Assembly (NCBI GenBank): GCA_021776195.1
Contig: JAJFGK010000078.1
Span: 1 to 58,000 of the forward strand
DNA from: Kiloniellaceae bacterium
GTDB taxonomy: Bacteria; Pseudomonadota; Alphaproteobacteria; Kiloniellales; Kiloniellaceae
Reading direction: 5' to 3'
DNA length: 58,000 bases
Both the position numbers and the translations under genes were made by a program. The number at the start of each line of letters is the position of its first letter. Position 1 is the first letter of the stretch. Of the stretch, positions 47,029 to 55,502 are shown piece after piece. The notes under the pieces are model-generated. The model was given only the letters and a program-made list of their open reading frames with translations, was not told the origin of the DNA and made no database searches.

Positions 47029-48745
47029 CAGCGCCGCAGCGGCAACGGTTGGTGCGGCGCCGGAGCAGGCGGGCCCCCTGAAGGCGGGACAGACCCTGTT
47101 CCTGCTGGGCGACGCCCTGACGGTGCTGCGCGGGCTGCCGGACGACCACTTCGACTGTGTGGTGACCTCGCCGCCCTACTGGGGCTTGCGGGACTATGGG
47201 GTCGAAGGGCAACTGGGCCTGGAGCCGACCCTGGGCGAACACATCGCGGCCATGGTGGCGCTGTTCCGCGAGGTCCGCCGGGTGCTGAAGCCCGGCGGCA
47301 CGGTCTGGCTGAACTACGGCGACTGCTACGCGACCAGCCCCAACGGGCGCAGCGCGGCGGCGACCAAGGCGGCCGGCGGCGACGACCGGACCTTCCGAGA
47401 CAAGCCCTTCTCGACGGTCGGGCCGATCGACGACCCGGCTGGCCCGGCCCTCAAGGCCACGGACCTCTGCATGGTGCCGAACCGGCTGGCCATCGCGTTG
47501 CAGGACGATGGCTGGTGGGTGCGCGCGGAGATCGTCTGGGCCAAGCCCAACCCGATGCCGGAATCGAGCCGGGGGCGGCCCGCCACGGCGCACGAGAAGA
47601 TCTTCCTGCTGACCAAGGCGGGCGACAAGACCAACCTGTGGAACCACGAAGTGACCAATGGTTGGCGCGAGGCCAAGCCGGAGCCGGACTGGTGGTGGAA
47701 GCACGCCGAGACCCACGCCTGGGTGGCGACCGAACCGGCACCCGACTGGCGCTGGAAGCACCGGGAGAAGGGCACCCTGCGGGACAGCGCGCCGGCGTTG
47801 GACGAGTTGGCCGGCTGGGAGAAGGTGGACGCTTGGCGCAAGGTCAACGCCTGGCGCGGCTTTGCGAGCTACTACGACCTCTGGGCGGTGCGCCAAGGCC
47901 GGATCGGCGACGAGGACGCGGTCGGGTTCCGCGGCGGGTCCTATGTGGGCGGCGCGCCCGGCACCCGGGCCACGGTGGGCAATTCAAAGGTGCCGGCCGG
48001 TTGGGACCAGGGCGCGGGCGGTCACGGCACGATCCACCGGACCGGGCGAAATGACGAAACACGCGGTCGGGACACTTACGGCCGTCACACCTTGGGCGCG
48101 GCGGTGCCGGAGGAGGAACGGCGGGACTACGAGCACTCGCCGGGGCTGCAGCCGCCGCACAAGGGACTGCAACGCGCCAGAGACGAGTACAAAAAGCAGA
48201 ACGGACACGGCCGCCGCCATGCCGGCTTCAACGCGCGCTGGGACGCAAAGGAGCGCGGGCTGACGCCGCGCCACAGCCACGCGAACAACCACACGGCGCT
48301 GGACAGCGTCGGGCGCGGCGGCGGGCGCAACCTGCGCAACTACGAGCCGGCGCCGCTGGACGTCTGGGTCATGGCGACCCGGCCCTTCACCGAGGCGCAC
48401 TTCGCGACCTTCCCCGCCGAACTGGTCGAGCGCTGCCTGCTGGCCGGCTGCCCCGAGGGCGGCCTGGTGCTGGACCCCTTCGGCGGCGCCGGCACGGTCG
48501 GCCTGGTGGCCGAGGCCCTACAGCGCGAGGCGACCCTGATCGAGCTGAACCCGGCCTACGTCGAGATCGCCGAGGCGCGGCTGGCCAAGGCGCGCGTCCA
48601 GCGCCTGGCCGGCAAGCCCGACAAGGCGCGGCGCTGCGACTCGACGGGGGATCTGTTCGGTTCAGAAGTCAGAAGTCAGATGACAGAGGACAGAAAAGAA
48701 GAGGCGCCACGGCGCCATTGGCCAGGTGAACCGGGAGCGATCTGA
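47021..48745 (+). CDS. DNA N6-adenine/N4-cytosine methyltransferase
   Basis: A 574-residue beta-type methyltransferase. Catalytic motif IV is VTSPPYWGLRDYG (residues 48-60) and SAM-binding motif I is VLDPFGGAGTVGLVA (about 482-496), in the beta-class order. A long central insert (residues 215-440) includes two WWKHAETHAWV / WRWKHREKG-like units and may recognise the target. Start ATG 47021 follows CTGGAGGGCGTGTCC. The end (SEVRSQMTEDRKE) comes from repeat family R. Confidence 0.9.
   Translation: MPDSAAAATVGAAPEQAGPLKAGQTLFLLGDALTVLRGLPDDHFDCVVTSPPYWGLRDYGVEGQLGLEPTLGEHIAAMVALFREVRRVLKPGGTVWLNYGDCYATSPNGRSAAATKAAGGDDRTFRDKPFSTVGPIDDPAGPALKATDLCMVPNRLAIALQDDGWWVRAEIVWAKPNPMPESSRGRPATAHEKIFLLTKAGDKTNLWNHEVTNGWREAKPEPDWWWKHAETHAWVATEPAPDWRWKHREKGTLRDSAPALDELAGWEKVDAWRKVNAWRGFASYYDLWAVRQGRIGDEDAVGFRGGSYVGGAPGTRATVGNSKVPAGWDQGAGGHGTIHRTGRNDETRGRDTYGRHTLGAAVPEEERRDYEHSPGLQPPHKGLQRARDEYKKQNGHGRRHAGFNARWDAKERGLTPRHSHANNHTALDSVGRGGGRNLRNYEPAPLDVWVMATRPFTEAHFATFPAELVERCLLAGCPEGGLVLDPFGGAGTVGLVAEALQREATLIELNPAYVEIAEARLAKARVQRLAGKPDKARRCDSTGDLFGSEVRSQMTEDRKEEAPRRHWPGEPGAI
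48662..48698 (+). repeat. A/G-rich repeat family R inside coding sequence
   Basis: TCAGAAGTCAGAAGTCAGAT followed by GACAGAGGACAGAAAAG, a tandem 8-base (TCAGAAG) pattern at the 3' end of the methyltransferase gene. Confidence 0.7.
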
Positions 48746-50379
48746 TGGGATTGATTATCGACAGTTTTGCCGGCGGGGGCGGGGTGTCCTGTGCGATCGA
48801 GCGGGCGCTGGGGCGCTCGCCGGACATCGCGATCAACCACTGGCCGGCGGCCCTGGCCATGCACGAGGCCAACCACCCGGCCTCGCGGCACATCTGCTCC
48901 AACATCTTCGAGATCGCCGACCCGAGCGTGCTGACCGGGGGCGAGCCGGTGGATCTGGCCTGTTTCTCGCCGGACTGCACGCACCATTCCAAGGCCAAGG
49001 GCGGCAAGCCGCGCAAGAAGACCCTCCGGGGCATGGCCTGGATCGTCTACCGCTGGGCGCGCACGGTGCGGCCCCGGGTGATCGTGGTCGAGAACGTCGA
49101 GGAGTTCCAGGGCTGGGGCCCGCTGGACCGGGAAAACATGCCCTGCAAGGCGCGCAAGGGGCAGACCTTCAATTTCTGGGTCGAGAAGTTCCGCCGCCAG
49201 GGTTATCGGGTGGACTGGCGCGAGCTGCGGGCCTGCGACTATGGCGCGCCGACGATCCGCAAGCGGCTGTTCGTCGTCATGCGCCGCGACCACCGACCGA
49301 TTGTCTGGCCGGCACCGACCCACGGCCCAGGCCTGGCCGCGCCCTACCGCACGGCGGCGGAGATCATCGACTGGTCGCTGCCCTGTCCTTCGATCTTCAC
49401 CCGCAAGCGCCCGCTGGTCGAGGCGACCATGGCACGGATCGCCCGGGGGCTTCGGCGCTTCGTTTTCGACGCTGCGGAGCCCTTTATCGTGCCGGTGACC
49501 CATAGCGGCAGCGTCCGGGTCCACGACATCAACGAGCCGCTGCGGACCGTGACCGGCGCCCATCGCGGCGAATTAGCACTCTGCACGCCCTACATGGTGC
49601 CGCGCTACGGCGAACGCGCCGGCCAGGCGCCACGCGCTCGCAGCGTCGAGGACCCGCTGGCCACGGTGGTCGCGACCGACAACGGCAGCCAGTTGGTGGC
49701 TCCGATCCTGTCCCGGCAGTTCGGCTGCTCGACAGGTCAAAGGGCGGACGCGCCGGCGCCGACGGTGACCGCCGGGGGCGCTGGCAAGACGGCCCTGGTG
49801 GCGGCCTACCTGGCCAAGCACTTCGGCGGCATGACCGGCTGTCCCATCGACACGCCGCTGCCGACCACGACCATGAGCGGTAGCCAGAACCAGCTCGTCC
49901 TGGCCCATCTGACCAACTTCCGCGGCTCCAACAAGGGCGGCGGGCCGAGCGACGACCTGGCCAACCCGCTGCCGGCGATCACCGCCGAGGGCCAGCATAT
50001 CGCCGAGGTCCGCGCCTTTCTGTTGAAATACTACGGCACGGCCTCGGGCCAGGATCTGGCGGAGCCGCTGCACAGCGTGACCAGCCGGGCGCGCTTCGGG
50101 CTGGTGATGGTCCAGGGCGAACCCTGGCAACTGGTCGATATCGGCATGCGCATGCTCAGCCCGCGCGAACTCTACCGGGCGCACGACTTCCCGCCGGACT
50201 ACCTGATCGAGCAGGTCATGTGGAACGGGCGCCCCCTTACCAAGCAGAACCAAGTCGCCTTGGTCGGCAACTCGGTGCCGGTGCCGCTGGCCGAAGCGGT
50301 GATCCGCGCCCAGTTGCCCGACCTGGCGGTGGGCGGCCCGGCTATCGAAACCGAACCGCAAAGGAGGCTGGCGCTATGA
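48745..50379 (+). CDS. C5-cytosine DNA methyltransferase with repeat-built recognition region
   Basis: A 544-residue protein. Motif I DSFAGGGGVS (6-15), catalytic Cys78 in FSPDCTHHSKAKGG (PDC instead of the usual PPC), motif VI VVENVEEF (114-121), motif VIII DYGAPTIRKRLFV, and motif X VGNSVPVPLAEAV at the end. Between VIII and X lie six repeats of about 40 residues with a PLxTVT-like core. The start codon overlaps the previous stop (TGATG). Confidence 0.9.
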   Translation: MGLIIDSFAGGGGVSCAIERALGRSPDIAINHWPAALAMHEANHPASRHICSNIFEIADPSVLTGGEPVDLACFSPDCTHHSKAKGGKPRKKTLRGMAWIVYRWARTVRPRVIVVENVEEFQGWGPLDRENMPCKARKGQTFNFWVEKFRRQGYRVDWRELRACDYGAPTIRKRLFVVMRRDHRPIVWPAPTHGPGLAAPYRTAAEIIDWSLPCPSIFTRKRPLVEATMARIARGLRRFVFDAAEPFIVPVTHSGSVRVHDINEPLRTVTGAHRGELALCTPYMVPRYGERAGQAPRARSVEDPLATVVATDNGSQLVAPILSRQFGCSTGQRADAPAPTVTAGGAGKTALVAAYLAKHFGGMTGCPIDTPLPTTTMSGSQNQLVLAHLTNFRGSNKGGGPSDDLANPLPAITAEGQHIAEVRAFLLKYYGTASGQDLAEPLHSVTSRARFGLVMVQGEPWQLVDIGMRMLSPRELYRAHDFPPDYLIEQVMWNGRPLTKQNQVALVGNSVPVPLAEAVIRAQLPDLAVGGPAIETEPQRRLAL

Positions 50380-50519
50380 ACATCAACGGCAAGCTCGCGC
50401 GGGTCACGATCTATCTGACCTGGGGTCTGGGCCTGGTGGTCCTGGGCGACGCAGCGGTCTGGGCCCTGGTCGACCTGGTCGATGACGCGGGGATCTTCTG
50501 GGAGGTCTGCCTGTGGTGA
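50376..50519 (+). CDS. Small membrane protein (47 aa)
   Basis: MNINGKLARVTIYLTWGLGL continues into VVLGDAAVWALV, one transmembrane helix with an acidic C-terminus. ATGA coupling to the methyltransferase and overlap with the next gene support it. Unknown function. Confidence 0.6.
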   Translation: MNINGKLARVTIYLTWGLGLVVLGDAAVWALVDLVDDAGIFWEVCLW

Positions 50520-51382
50520 CGGCCTCCGCCGCTGTTCAAGCCGGCCAACCCGCAGAGGAGCGGAACTGCGCGGATTGGACCCACAACGACCTGCAGCACG
50601 ATCTGGCGATGCACCTGCGCGCGGGCGGCGAACGTTGGGTCTGGTGCAACATCGTGCTGGGCGACGGCGGGCGGCCCGACTGCTTCACCTTCCGTCCTTA
50701 CGGACAGTCGGCCCAGGAGATGGTCGCTTACGAGATCAAGGTCTCGCGGGAGGATCTGCGCTCGGACCTGACCAAGGGCAAGTGGCAGCGCTACAGGAGT
50801 TTCGCCCAGGGAATCACCTTCGCGGTGCCAAAAGGGCTGTGCAAGAAGGGCGACGTCCCCACGGGCTGCGGCCTCATCGTCAGGTCGGATACGGGGTGGC
50901 GGCATGTTCGAAAGCCGGTTCTCCAGTCGGCGGCGCTCGAAATCTCAGATTTCATCAAGCTGCTATCGGCGCCACCGGAATGGCAGGCCCAAGCGCGGGC
51001 GACCCACGGCGGATGGCGAGAAAGACAGATCGAGAAAACTGCCAATCGCGCGGCAGGCCGGCGAATTTCCCAAGACCTGGCCAAGTATCTACAGGCCCCG
51101 GAGAAGGCCCGGGCGGCGGTCGAGGAGGCCGAGAGGACGTTGGCCAACGCAAAGACCCGTGCAGAAAGGATCGAGTCCCAGGCGCAGTCGCTTATGGCCG
51201 AGCTGGCCGAATCTCTTGGCATCGAGGGCCGCCCAAAGATCTGGGAGATTCGCGCGCGCATCGGAGAACTCAAAGAAGAGGGACTGACAGGGGCGCTCAC
51301 GGCGTCGCTGGAGCGCGTGGCCGCCGAGGCCTCGAAGGGCCTGGCACTGCTCAACAATGGGGGAGGGCCGAACCATGGGTGA
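50513..51382 (+). CDS. PD-(D/E)XK nuclease-like (MmcB-type) protein with coiled coil
   Basis: A 289-residue protein. GRPDCFTFRP (Asp56) and VAYEIKVSREDLRSDLTKGK (Glu74, Lys76) form the PD...EXK active site as in MmcB-type DNA repair proteins. Residues 185-270 are a long coiled coil. Two GTG codons (50513, 50516) can serve as the start, behind GGGAGG. It sits right after two methyltransferases, so a link to modified DNA is plausible. Confidence 0.75.
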   Translation: MVTASAAVQAGQPAEERNCADWTHNDLQHDLAMHLRAGGERWVWCNIVLGDGGRPDCFTFRPYGQSAQEMVAYEIKVSREDLRSDLTKGKWQRYRSFAQGITFAVPKGLCKKGDVPTGCGLIVRSDTGWRHVRKPVLQSAALEISDFIKLLSAPPEWQAQARATHGGWRERQIEKTANRAAGRRISQDLAKYLQAPEKARAAVEEAERTLANAKTRAERIESQAQSLMAELAESLGIEGRPKIWEIRARIGELKEEGLTGALTASLERVAAEASKGLALLNNGGGPNHG

Positions 51383-52427
51383 AAACACTGCCATCGAGTG
51401 GGCCGACCACACGTTCAATCCTTGGATCGGGTGCCAGAAGGTCTCGGCGGCCTGCGATCACTGTTACGCCGAGACTTGGGCCGAGCGGTTCGGCCAGGTC
51501 GAATGGGGGCCCAAGGCGGAGCGCAAGCGAACCTCGCGCCACAACTGGGCCAAGCCGGTCAAGTGGAACAATTGGTGCGCCAAGAATGGCCAACGGAAGC
51601 GGGTGTTCTGCGCGTCGCTGGCCGACGTTTTCGACAACCGGGCGCCGGAGGGCGCGCGCGACGACCTCTGGTCGCTGATCCGTTCGACGCGGTCCCTAGA
51701 TTGGCTGTTGCTGACCAAGCGCCCCCAGAATATCGCCGGTATGTTGCCCGGTGATTGGGGCTCGGCGGGGTACGAAAATGTCTGGCTCGGCACCACGGTC
51801 GAGAACCAGGAAGAGGCGGAACGACGGATCCCGCACTTGCTGTCGGTCCCGGCGCCGGTCCATTTCCTGTCGTGCGAGCCGCTGCTGGGGCCGGTCGATC
51901 TCACGGATGTTTGGTCGCATCGGCCCATTGACGAGTTCGACCCCGGGCACCATTGGGATGTCCTCGACGAGCGGCACATTGGGATGGATGAGTACGGCTT
52001 AATTGAGCCTGTCGATTGGGTCATTTGCGGTGGGGAATCGGGCCCAGTTGCGCGGCCGACGCATATGTTCTGGGCGAGGGAGCTGCGGGACCAATGCCAG
52101 GCCGCAGCCGTCCCGTTTTTCTTCAAGCAGTGGGGTGAATGGCTGCCTGGCGCACAGTACCAGGCACACCACCTGGAGGCGGACCCCGGCGAGCTCAGTC
52201 GATACCCGTGTCTCGATTGGGACGACGGCGAATTGGGAAGTGCCGACGGGTTGCTCGGCAACGAAATGAGCGGAGAGGAAGTGTTTCGCGTCGGCAAGCG
52301 CGCCGCCGGCCGCATGCTCGACGGGCGGACGTGGGATCAAATGCCGGGGGATGAGATGCCCACGGATCGTGGTCCGGGGCAGGCTCCAGACAGAAGCCAC
52401 ACGACAAAATCGGGCAAGTCGCCATGA
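51375..52427 (+). CDS. Phage Gp37/Gp68 family protein (DUF5131, radical-SAM-like)
   Basis: A 350-residue protein. TAIEWADHTFNPWIGCQKVS and AACDHCYAE give the CX6CX2C cluster-binding motif of this family; WLLLTKRPQNI, VWLGTTVEN, PVHFLSCEPLLGPVDL and VDWVICGGESGP are further marks. The family is common in phages and of unknown reaction. The C-terminal 20 residues come from a P repeat. Start ATG 51375 follows GGGAGGGCCGAACC. Confidence 0.9.
   Translation: MGENTAIEWADHTFNPWIGCQKVSAACDHCYAETWAERFGQVEWGPKAERKRTSRHNWAKPVKWNNWCAKNGQRKRVFCASLADVFDNRAPEGARDDLWSLIRSTRSLDWLLLTKRPQNIAGMLPGDWGSAGYENVWLGTTVENQEEAERRIPHLLSVPAPVHFLSCEPLLGPVDLTDVWSHRPIDEFDPGHHWDVLDERHIGMDEYGLIEPVDWVICGGESGPVARPTHMFWARELRDQCQAAAVPFFFKQWGEWLPGAQYQAHHLEADPGELSRYPCLDWDDGELGSADGLLGNEMSGEEVFRVGKRAAGRMLDGRTWDQMPGDEMPTDRGPGQAPDRSHTTKSGKSP
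52361..52383 (+). repeat. Palindromic repeat family P inside coding sequence
   Basis: CACGGATCGTGGTCCGGGGC then AGG, followed by CTCCAGACAGAAGCC, the same tail as the copies at 24450. It forms the 3' end of the Gp37/Gp68 gene. Confidence 0.65.
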
Positions 52428-52795
52428 GCGTGCGCGCCCTGGTCCAGGAACAGATCGCCTGGTGGCGGGCGGAGGGCTGGCCGCCGGCCCGGGCGCTCGA
52501 GGCCCTGGGCGTGGCGGCGGACAACGCGGCGGGCGGGTCCTGGGGCGACGTGGAGACCTTGGCGGTCTTGAAGTGGGGCGAGTTGGAGGGGACGGGGCCG
52601 GCCCAGGTCCAGACCTTGCCTGCGCGCGCCCGACTGCTGGTGCAGACGCGGCTGCGGCGGATCGACCGCCTGGAGGCGGAACTACAGCGCGGCGCGTCTT
52701 TCATGCGCGCGTGGTCTGCGCGGGACCAGGCGCGGCGGGCGCTCGACGCGCGGCCCGGGGCGACAACGGAAAGGGAGGTAGCGAAGGCACGATGA
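52424..52795 (+). CDS. Hypothetical helical protein
   Basis: A 123-residue basic helical protein (MSVRALVQEQIAWWRAEGWP, ARLLVQTRLRRIDRLEAELQ). Coupled to both neighbours by ATGA. No family recognised. Confidence 0.6.
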   Translation: MSVRALVQEQIAWWRAEGWPPARALEALGVAADNAAGGSWGDVETLAVLKWGELEGTGPAQVQTLPARARLLVQTRLRRIDRLEAELQRGASFMRAWSARDQARRALDARPGATTEREVAKAR

Positions 52796-53451
52796 CCTGG
52801 ATACAAACGGCCAACGGCGGGGGATGGGATCTCTTAAGCCCGCGCGTCGCGGACTTGGACTGGGACATGATCGCGTGTTCCCTGGCCAAGATCACCCGCT
52901 TCACCGGGCATCCCTTGGAGCGATATTCGGTAGCCGAACACTGCTGTTGGGTGGCCCGTCAACTTCGGCGCGAATGGCAGCTTTACGGCCTGATTCATGA
53001 CGCCCATGAAGGACTGGTCGGTGATCCGTCGTCGCCATTCAAGAGGGCCCTGGAAATCATTGATCCCCGGGCCACCGCCGCGATCCAGGAATTGCAGGAC
53101 CGACAGGACCGGGTGCTCTATCCGGCCCTGGGGTTGGAATGGCCGATCCCGGCGGAGATCAAGGCTGCGGTCAAGCGCGCTGACCTGGTGATGTTGGCGA
53201 CCGAAAGGCGGGACGTGATGCCGGAACCATCCCACGATCTGGCTGCGCGCGGCTATGTCTGGGTCGATCTGCCGGACCCGCTGCCCCACCGGATTTTGGG
53301 GCTTTCGGACTGGCGGCAGGCTGCTGGCTGCTGGCTTTTTTGCCTGTCAAAGGCCCGGTCGGGTATCGATCTACGCAGCTTAGACGTGGGGCTGCGGTCG
53401 GTCGGACCGCACAACCAGAATCGTCTGAACCCAGGCGAGGGGCCAAAATGA
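52792..53451 (+). CDS. HD-superfamily hydrolase (YfbR-like)
   Basis: A 219-residue protein. FTGHPLERYSVAEHCCWVAR, LYGLIHDAHEGLVGDPSSPF (HD at residues 69-70) and VKRADLVMLATERRD follow the phage HD/YfbR nucleotidase pattern. It could dephosphorylate dNMPs to adjust nucleotide pools during replication. The last 40 residues (after WLFCLSK) lack family features and may be an extension. Confidence 0.82.
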   Translation: MTWIQTANGGGWDLLSPRVADLDWDMIACSLAKITRFTGHPLERYSVAEHCCWVARQLRREWQLYGLIHDAHEGLVGDPSSPFKRALEIIDPRATAAIQELQDRQDRVLYPALGLEWPIPAEIKAAVKRADLVMLATERRDVMPEPSHDLAARGYVWVDLPDPLPHRILGLSDWRQAAGCWLFCLSKARSGIDLRSLDVGLRSVGPHNQNRLNPGEGPK

Positions 53452-54695
53452 CGGTACATCATCTGAGCCGGGTACTGGATCTCAAGATGCCGCAGGGCCA
53501 GAAGATGGTCCTGCTGGTCTACGCCAACCACGCCAACGACCAAGATCATTGCTGGCCGTCGCGCAAGACCGTGGCGCTGGTCGCGGCCTGTTCGGTCGAG
53601 ACCGTGCGCAACTACCTGAAGGTGTGGCGCGACCTGGGCATCATGGTCGAGGTCGACCCGGGCGGCGGCAAGCGCAAGACGACCCTCTACCAGCTTGACC
53701 TCGACGCCGCGGGGGCCCGCTATGGGCTGCTGGAACTGCCCTCCAGGGGTCCGCAGAAACGCGAAGCCGAGCGGGCCATGAGCGCGGTCAGTTACCCGGT
53801 AACTGACGCAGTCTCCGATGGGGCCGAAGATCCAAACCGGGCAAAACCCGTCAGTTACCCGGTAACTGACGAAGCCTTACCGGGTAACCCAGTTGCCCAC
53901 AAACCTTCAAAGAACCTTCATCTTGAAAAGACGCGCGCGTGCGACGCCGACCGACCGCAAGGGTCGGCGCCGCCCCCGCGATCACCCGGGACGGCGGGGG
54001 CCGCAGCGGAGGGGCCATCCCTGGCCCAGCGCATGCGCGATCTGGTCGCGACCTGGCGGGCGGAAAAACGGCTGGGCAAGCTCGCGGACCTGCTCGACGA
54101 GGTCGGCAAGCGCTGGTGCGTGCTGGCCTGGGAGCCCGAGCGCCTGGTCCTGGGCTGCCAGTCGCCCCGGCACGGCGGCGCCATCGCGCAGTGGCGCCGC
54201 GAGGTCGAGCGCGGGGCGGGGGTGCCGGACGGTGGGCTGGAGATCGAAATCCTCGATCAGACCGCCTGGGGGCCGCGCGGGCGGTTCCTGGCCGCCGAGG
54301 CGGCGGCGACGGTGGGCTACGATGCCGAGGCCCTGGCCGCCGAATGGGCGGTGCTGATCGAACCGCTACTGCGCGACCCGAAGACCGGCTGGGCAAAGAC
54401 CTGGCTGGCCGGCGCCGGTATCCTCTGGCTCGACGGCAGACGCGTCTGTATCGCCTGTCCGACGAAGTTCATCGCCGACCACTTGGCCAAGAATCACCGG
54501 GAGGAACTGGCCAGGTTCTTGGGGCGCGAGGTCATGATCGAGGCGCCGGCCCAGAACATCTGGCGCGCGCGGGGTCTGGCCCTAGCCCGCAAGTTCTGGG
54601 CGGCGGACCAGGAGTCGTCAACGCCGGAGTCGTCAGAGCCGGTCGCGGCGGACCCGTCGGCGCCCGAGGCGGCTGCCAGCGGCCCGCCGCCCTGA
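53448..54695 (+). CDS. Phage replication initiator-like protein (HTH_36 plus DnaA N-like domain)
   Basis: A 415-residue protein. Residues 10-80 (VLLVYANHANDQDHCWPSRK, ETVRNYLKVWRDLGIM) form the HTH_36 winged helix of phage O-like replication proteins. Residues 310-372 (WAKTWLAGAGILWLDGRRVC, FIADHLAKNHREELARFLG) resemble the DnaA N-terminal helicase-interaction domain. The linker DNA holds two identical palindromes (53787, 53850). It is last but one in the early operon, as O is in lambda-like phages. Confidence 0.75.
   Translation: MTVHHLSRVLDLKMPQGQKMVLLVYANHANDQDHCWPSRKTVALVAACSVETVRNYLKVWRDLGIMVEVDPGGGKRKTTLYQLDLDAAGARYGLLELPSRGPQKREAERAMSAVSYPVTDAVSDGAEDPNRAKPVSYPVTDEALPGNPVAHKPSKNLHLEKTRACDADRPQGSAPPPRSPGTAGAAAEGPSLAQRMRDLVATWRAEKRLGKLADLLDEVGKRWCVLAWEPERLVLGCQSPRHGGAIAQWRREVERGAGVPDGGLEIEILDQTAWGPRGRFLAAEAAATVGYDAEALAAEWAVLIEPLLRDPKTGWAKTWLAGAGILWLDGRRVCIACPTKFIADHLAKNHREELARFLGREVMIEAPAQNIWRARGLALARKFWAADQESSTPESSEPVAADPSAPEAAASGPPP
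53787..53890. other. Candidate replication origin with palindromic iterons
   Basis: GTCAGTTAC-CCG-GTAACTGAC at 53787-53807 and again at 53850-53870, each a perfect 9-bp inverted repeat, centred 63 bp apart. A third partial site TTACCGGGTAA lies at 53877-53887. AT-richer DNA (CAAACCTTCAAAGAACCTTC) follows. Origins inside the initiator gene are usual in lambdoid phages. Confidence 0.55.
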
Positions 54696-54753
54696 GACCC
54701 GCGCGTTTTCGATGCCAAGAGCCTGCCCGCCACCCCTGCCAAAGGACCCCGCC

Positions 54754-55497
54754 ATGACCCAGACCGCCGCCCGCCCAACCGCAAGTGACGACACCGCCAC
54801 CCCCGTAACGGCCGCCTCCGCAACGGGCAAGCCCGACACCGCGACGCGGTCGCACCGGGCCATCCGGACGGTGCGCGCGGTCGACCCCGGCGCGGTCGTG
54901 CTGGGCAAGAAAGGCCGCAGCGAGGGGGTCGAGCAGCGCGAGTGCCGGGCGGGCACCGCGCGCCAGGGCAGGGCAGGCGCGGCGGTCGCGGCGCGGCTCC
55001 CCGGCGACGACAGTCCGGCGGCGCGCCAGGCGGCGCTGGAAGCCGAGGTCTGGAGCGGGCGGTCGGTCGGCGCCGTCCTTGAGGCGGCCTTTCGGGTGGT
55101 CCAGGAGGCGCCCTTGACCTGCCGCGACCGCCCGGCCGACGCCAAGGCGCTGTGGGTGCCGGTCCTGAAAGACTTTTGGGAGGCCTATGGGGCGGTCGAG
55201 ATCGGATCGCGCTCGCGCCTGCTGCCCAACGCGCAGCAGATCAAGCTGGCCGACCAGGTGCTGGGCTGGATCCAGGGGATCGGCGGCAATCTTGCCCCCC
55301 GCGACGCGCGCCGGCTGCGTTTCCTGGTCACCGGGCGGGCGCTCAAGGTCTCGCTGCAGCGCCTCAGCGCGCGCGACGGCCGCACGCCGAATTACATCAG
55401 CATCCTCGCCCGTGCCGAGCGATCGAGGATCGCCCAGCGGCTGACCCGCCAGGGGGTCAGCCCGGCCGACTTCGGCGAGCTGCTCAAGCTGGTTTGA
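54754..55497 (+). CDS. Hypothetical protein (DUF6362-like)
   Basis: A 247-residue protein. A Thr/Ala-rich basic N-terminus (1-75) precedes a helical domain (WVPVLKDFWEAYGAVEIGSR, IKLADQVLGWIQGIGGNLAP, RDARRLRFLVTGRALKVSLQ) that resembles DUF6362-type phage proteins with a DNA-binding-like layout. It is the last gene of the early operon and converges with the accessory operon. Confidence 0.55.
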   Translation: MTQTAARPTASDDTATPVTAASATGKPDTATRSHRAIRTVRAVDPGAVVLGKKGRSEGVEQRECRAGTARQGRAGAAVAARLPGDDSPAARQAALEAEVWSGRSVGAVLEAAFRVVQEAPLTCRDRPADAKALWVPVLKDFWEAYGAVEIGSRSRLLPNAQQIKLADQVLGWIQGIGGNLAPRDARRLRFLVTGRALKVSLQRLSARDGRTPNYISILARAERSRIAQRLTRQGVSPADFGELLKLV

Positions 55498-55502
55498 GAG
55501 TC

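Noticed and set aside
24450..52383. CRISPR array
   Set aside because: The repeats are dispersed, palindromic and not regularly spaced; no cas genes are seen.
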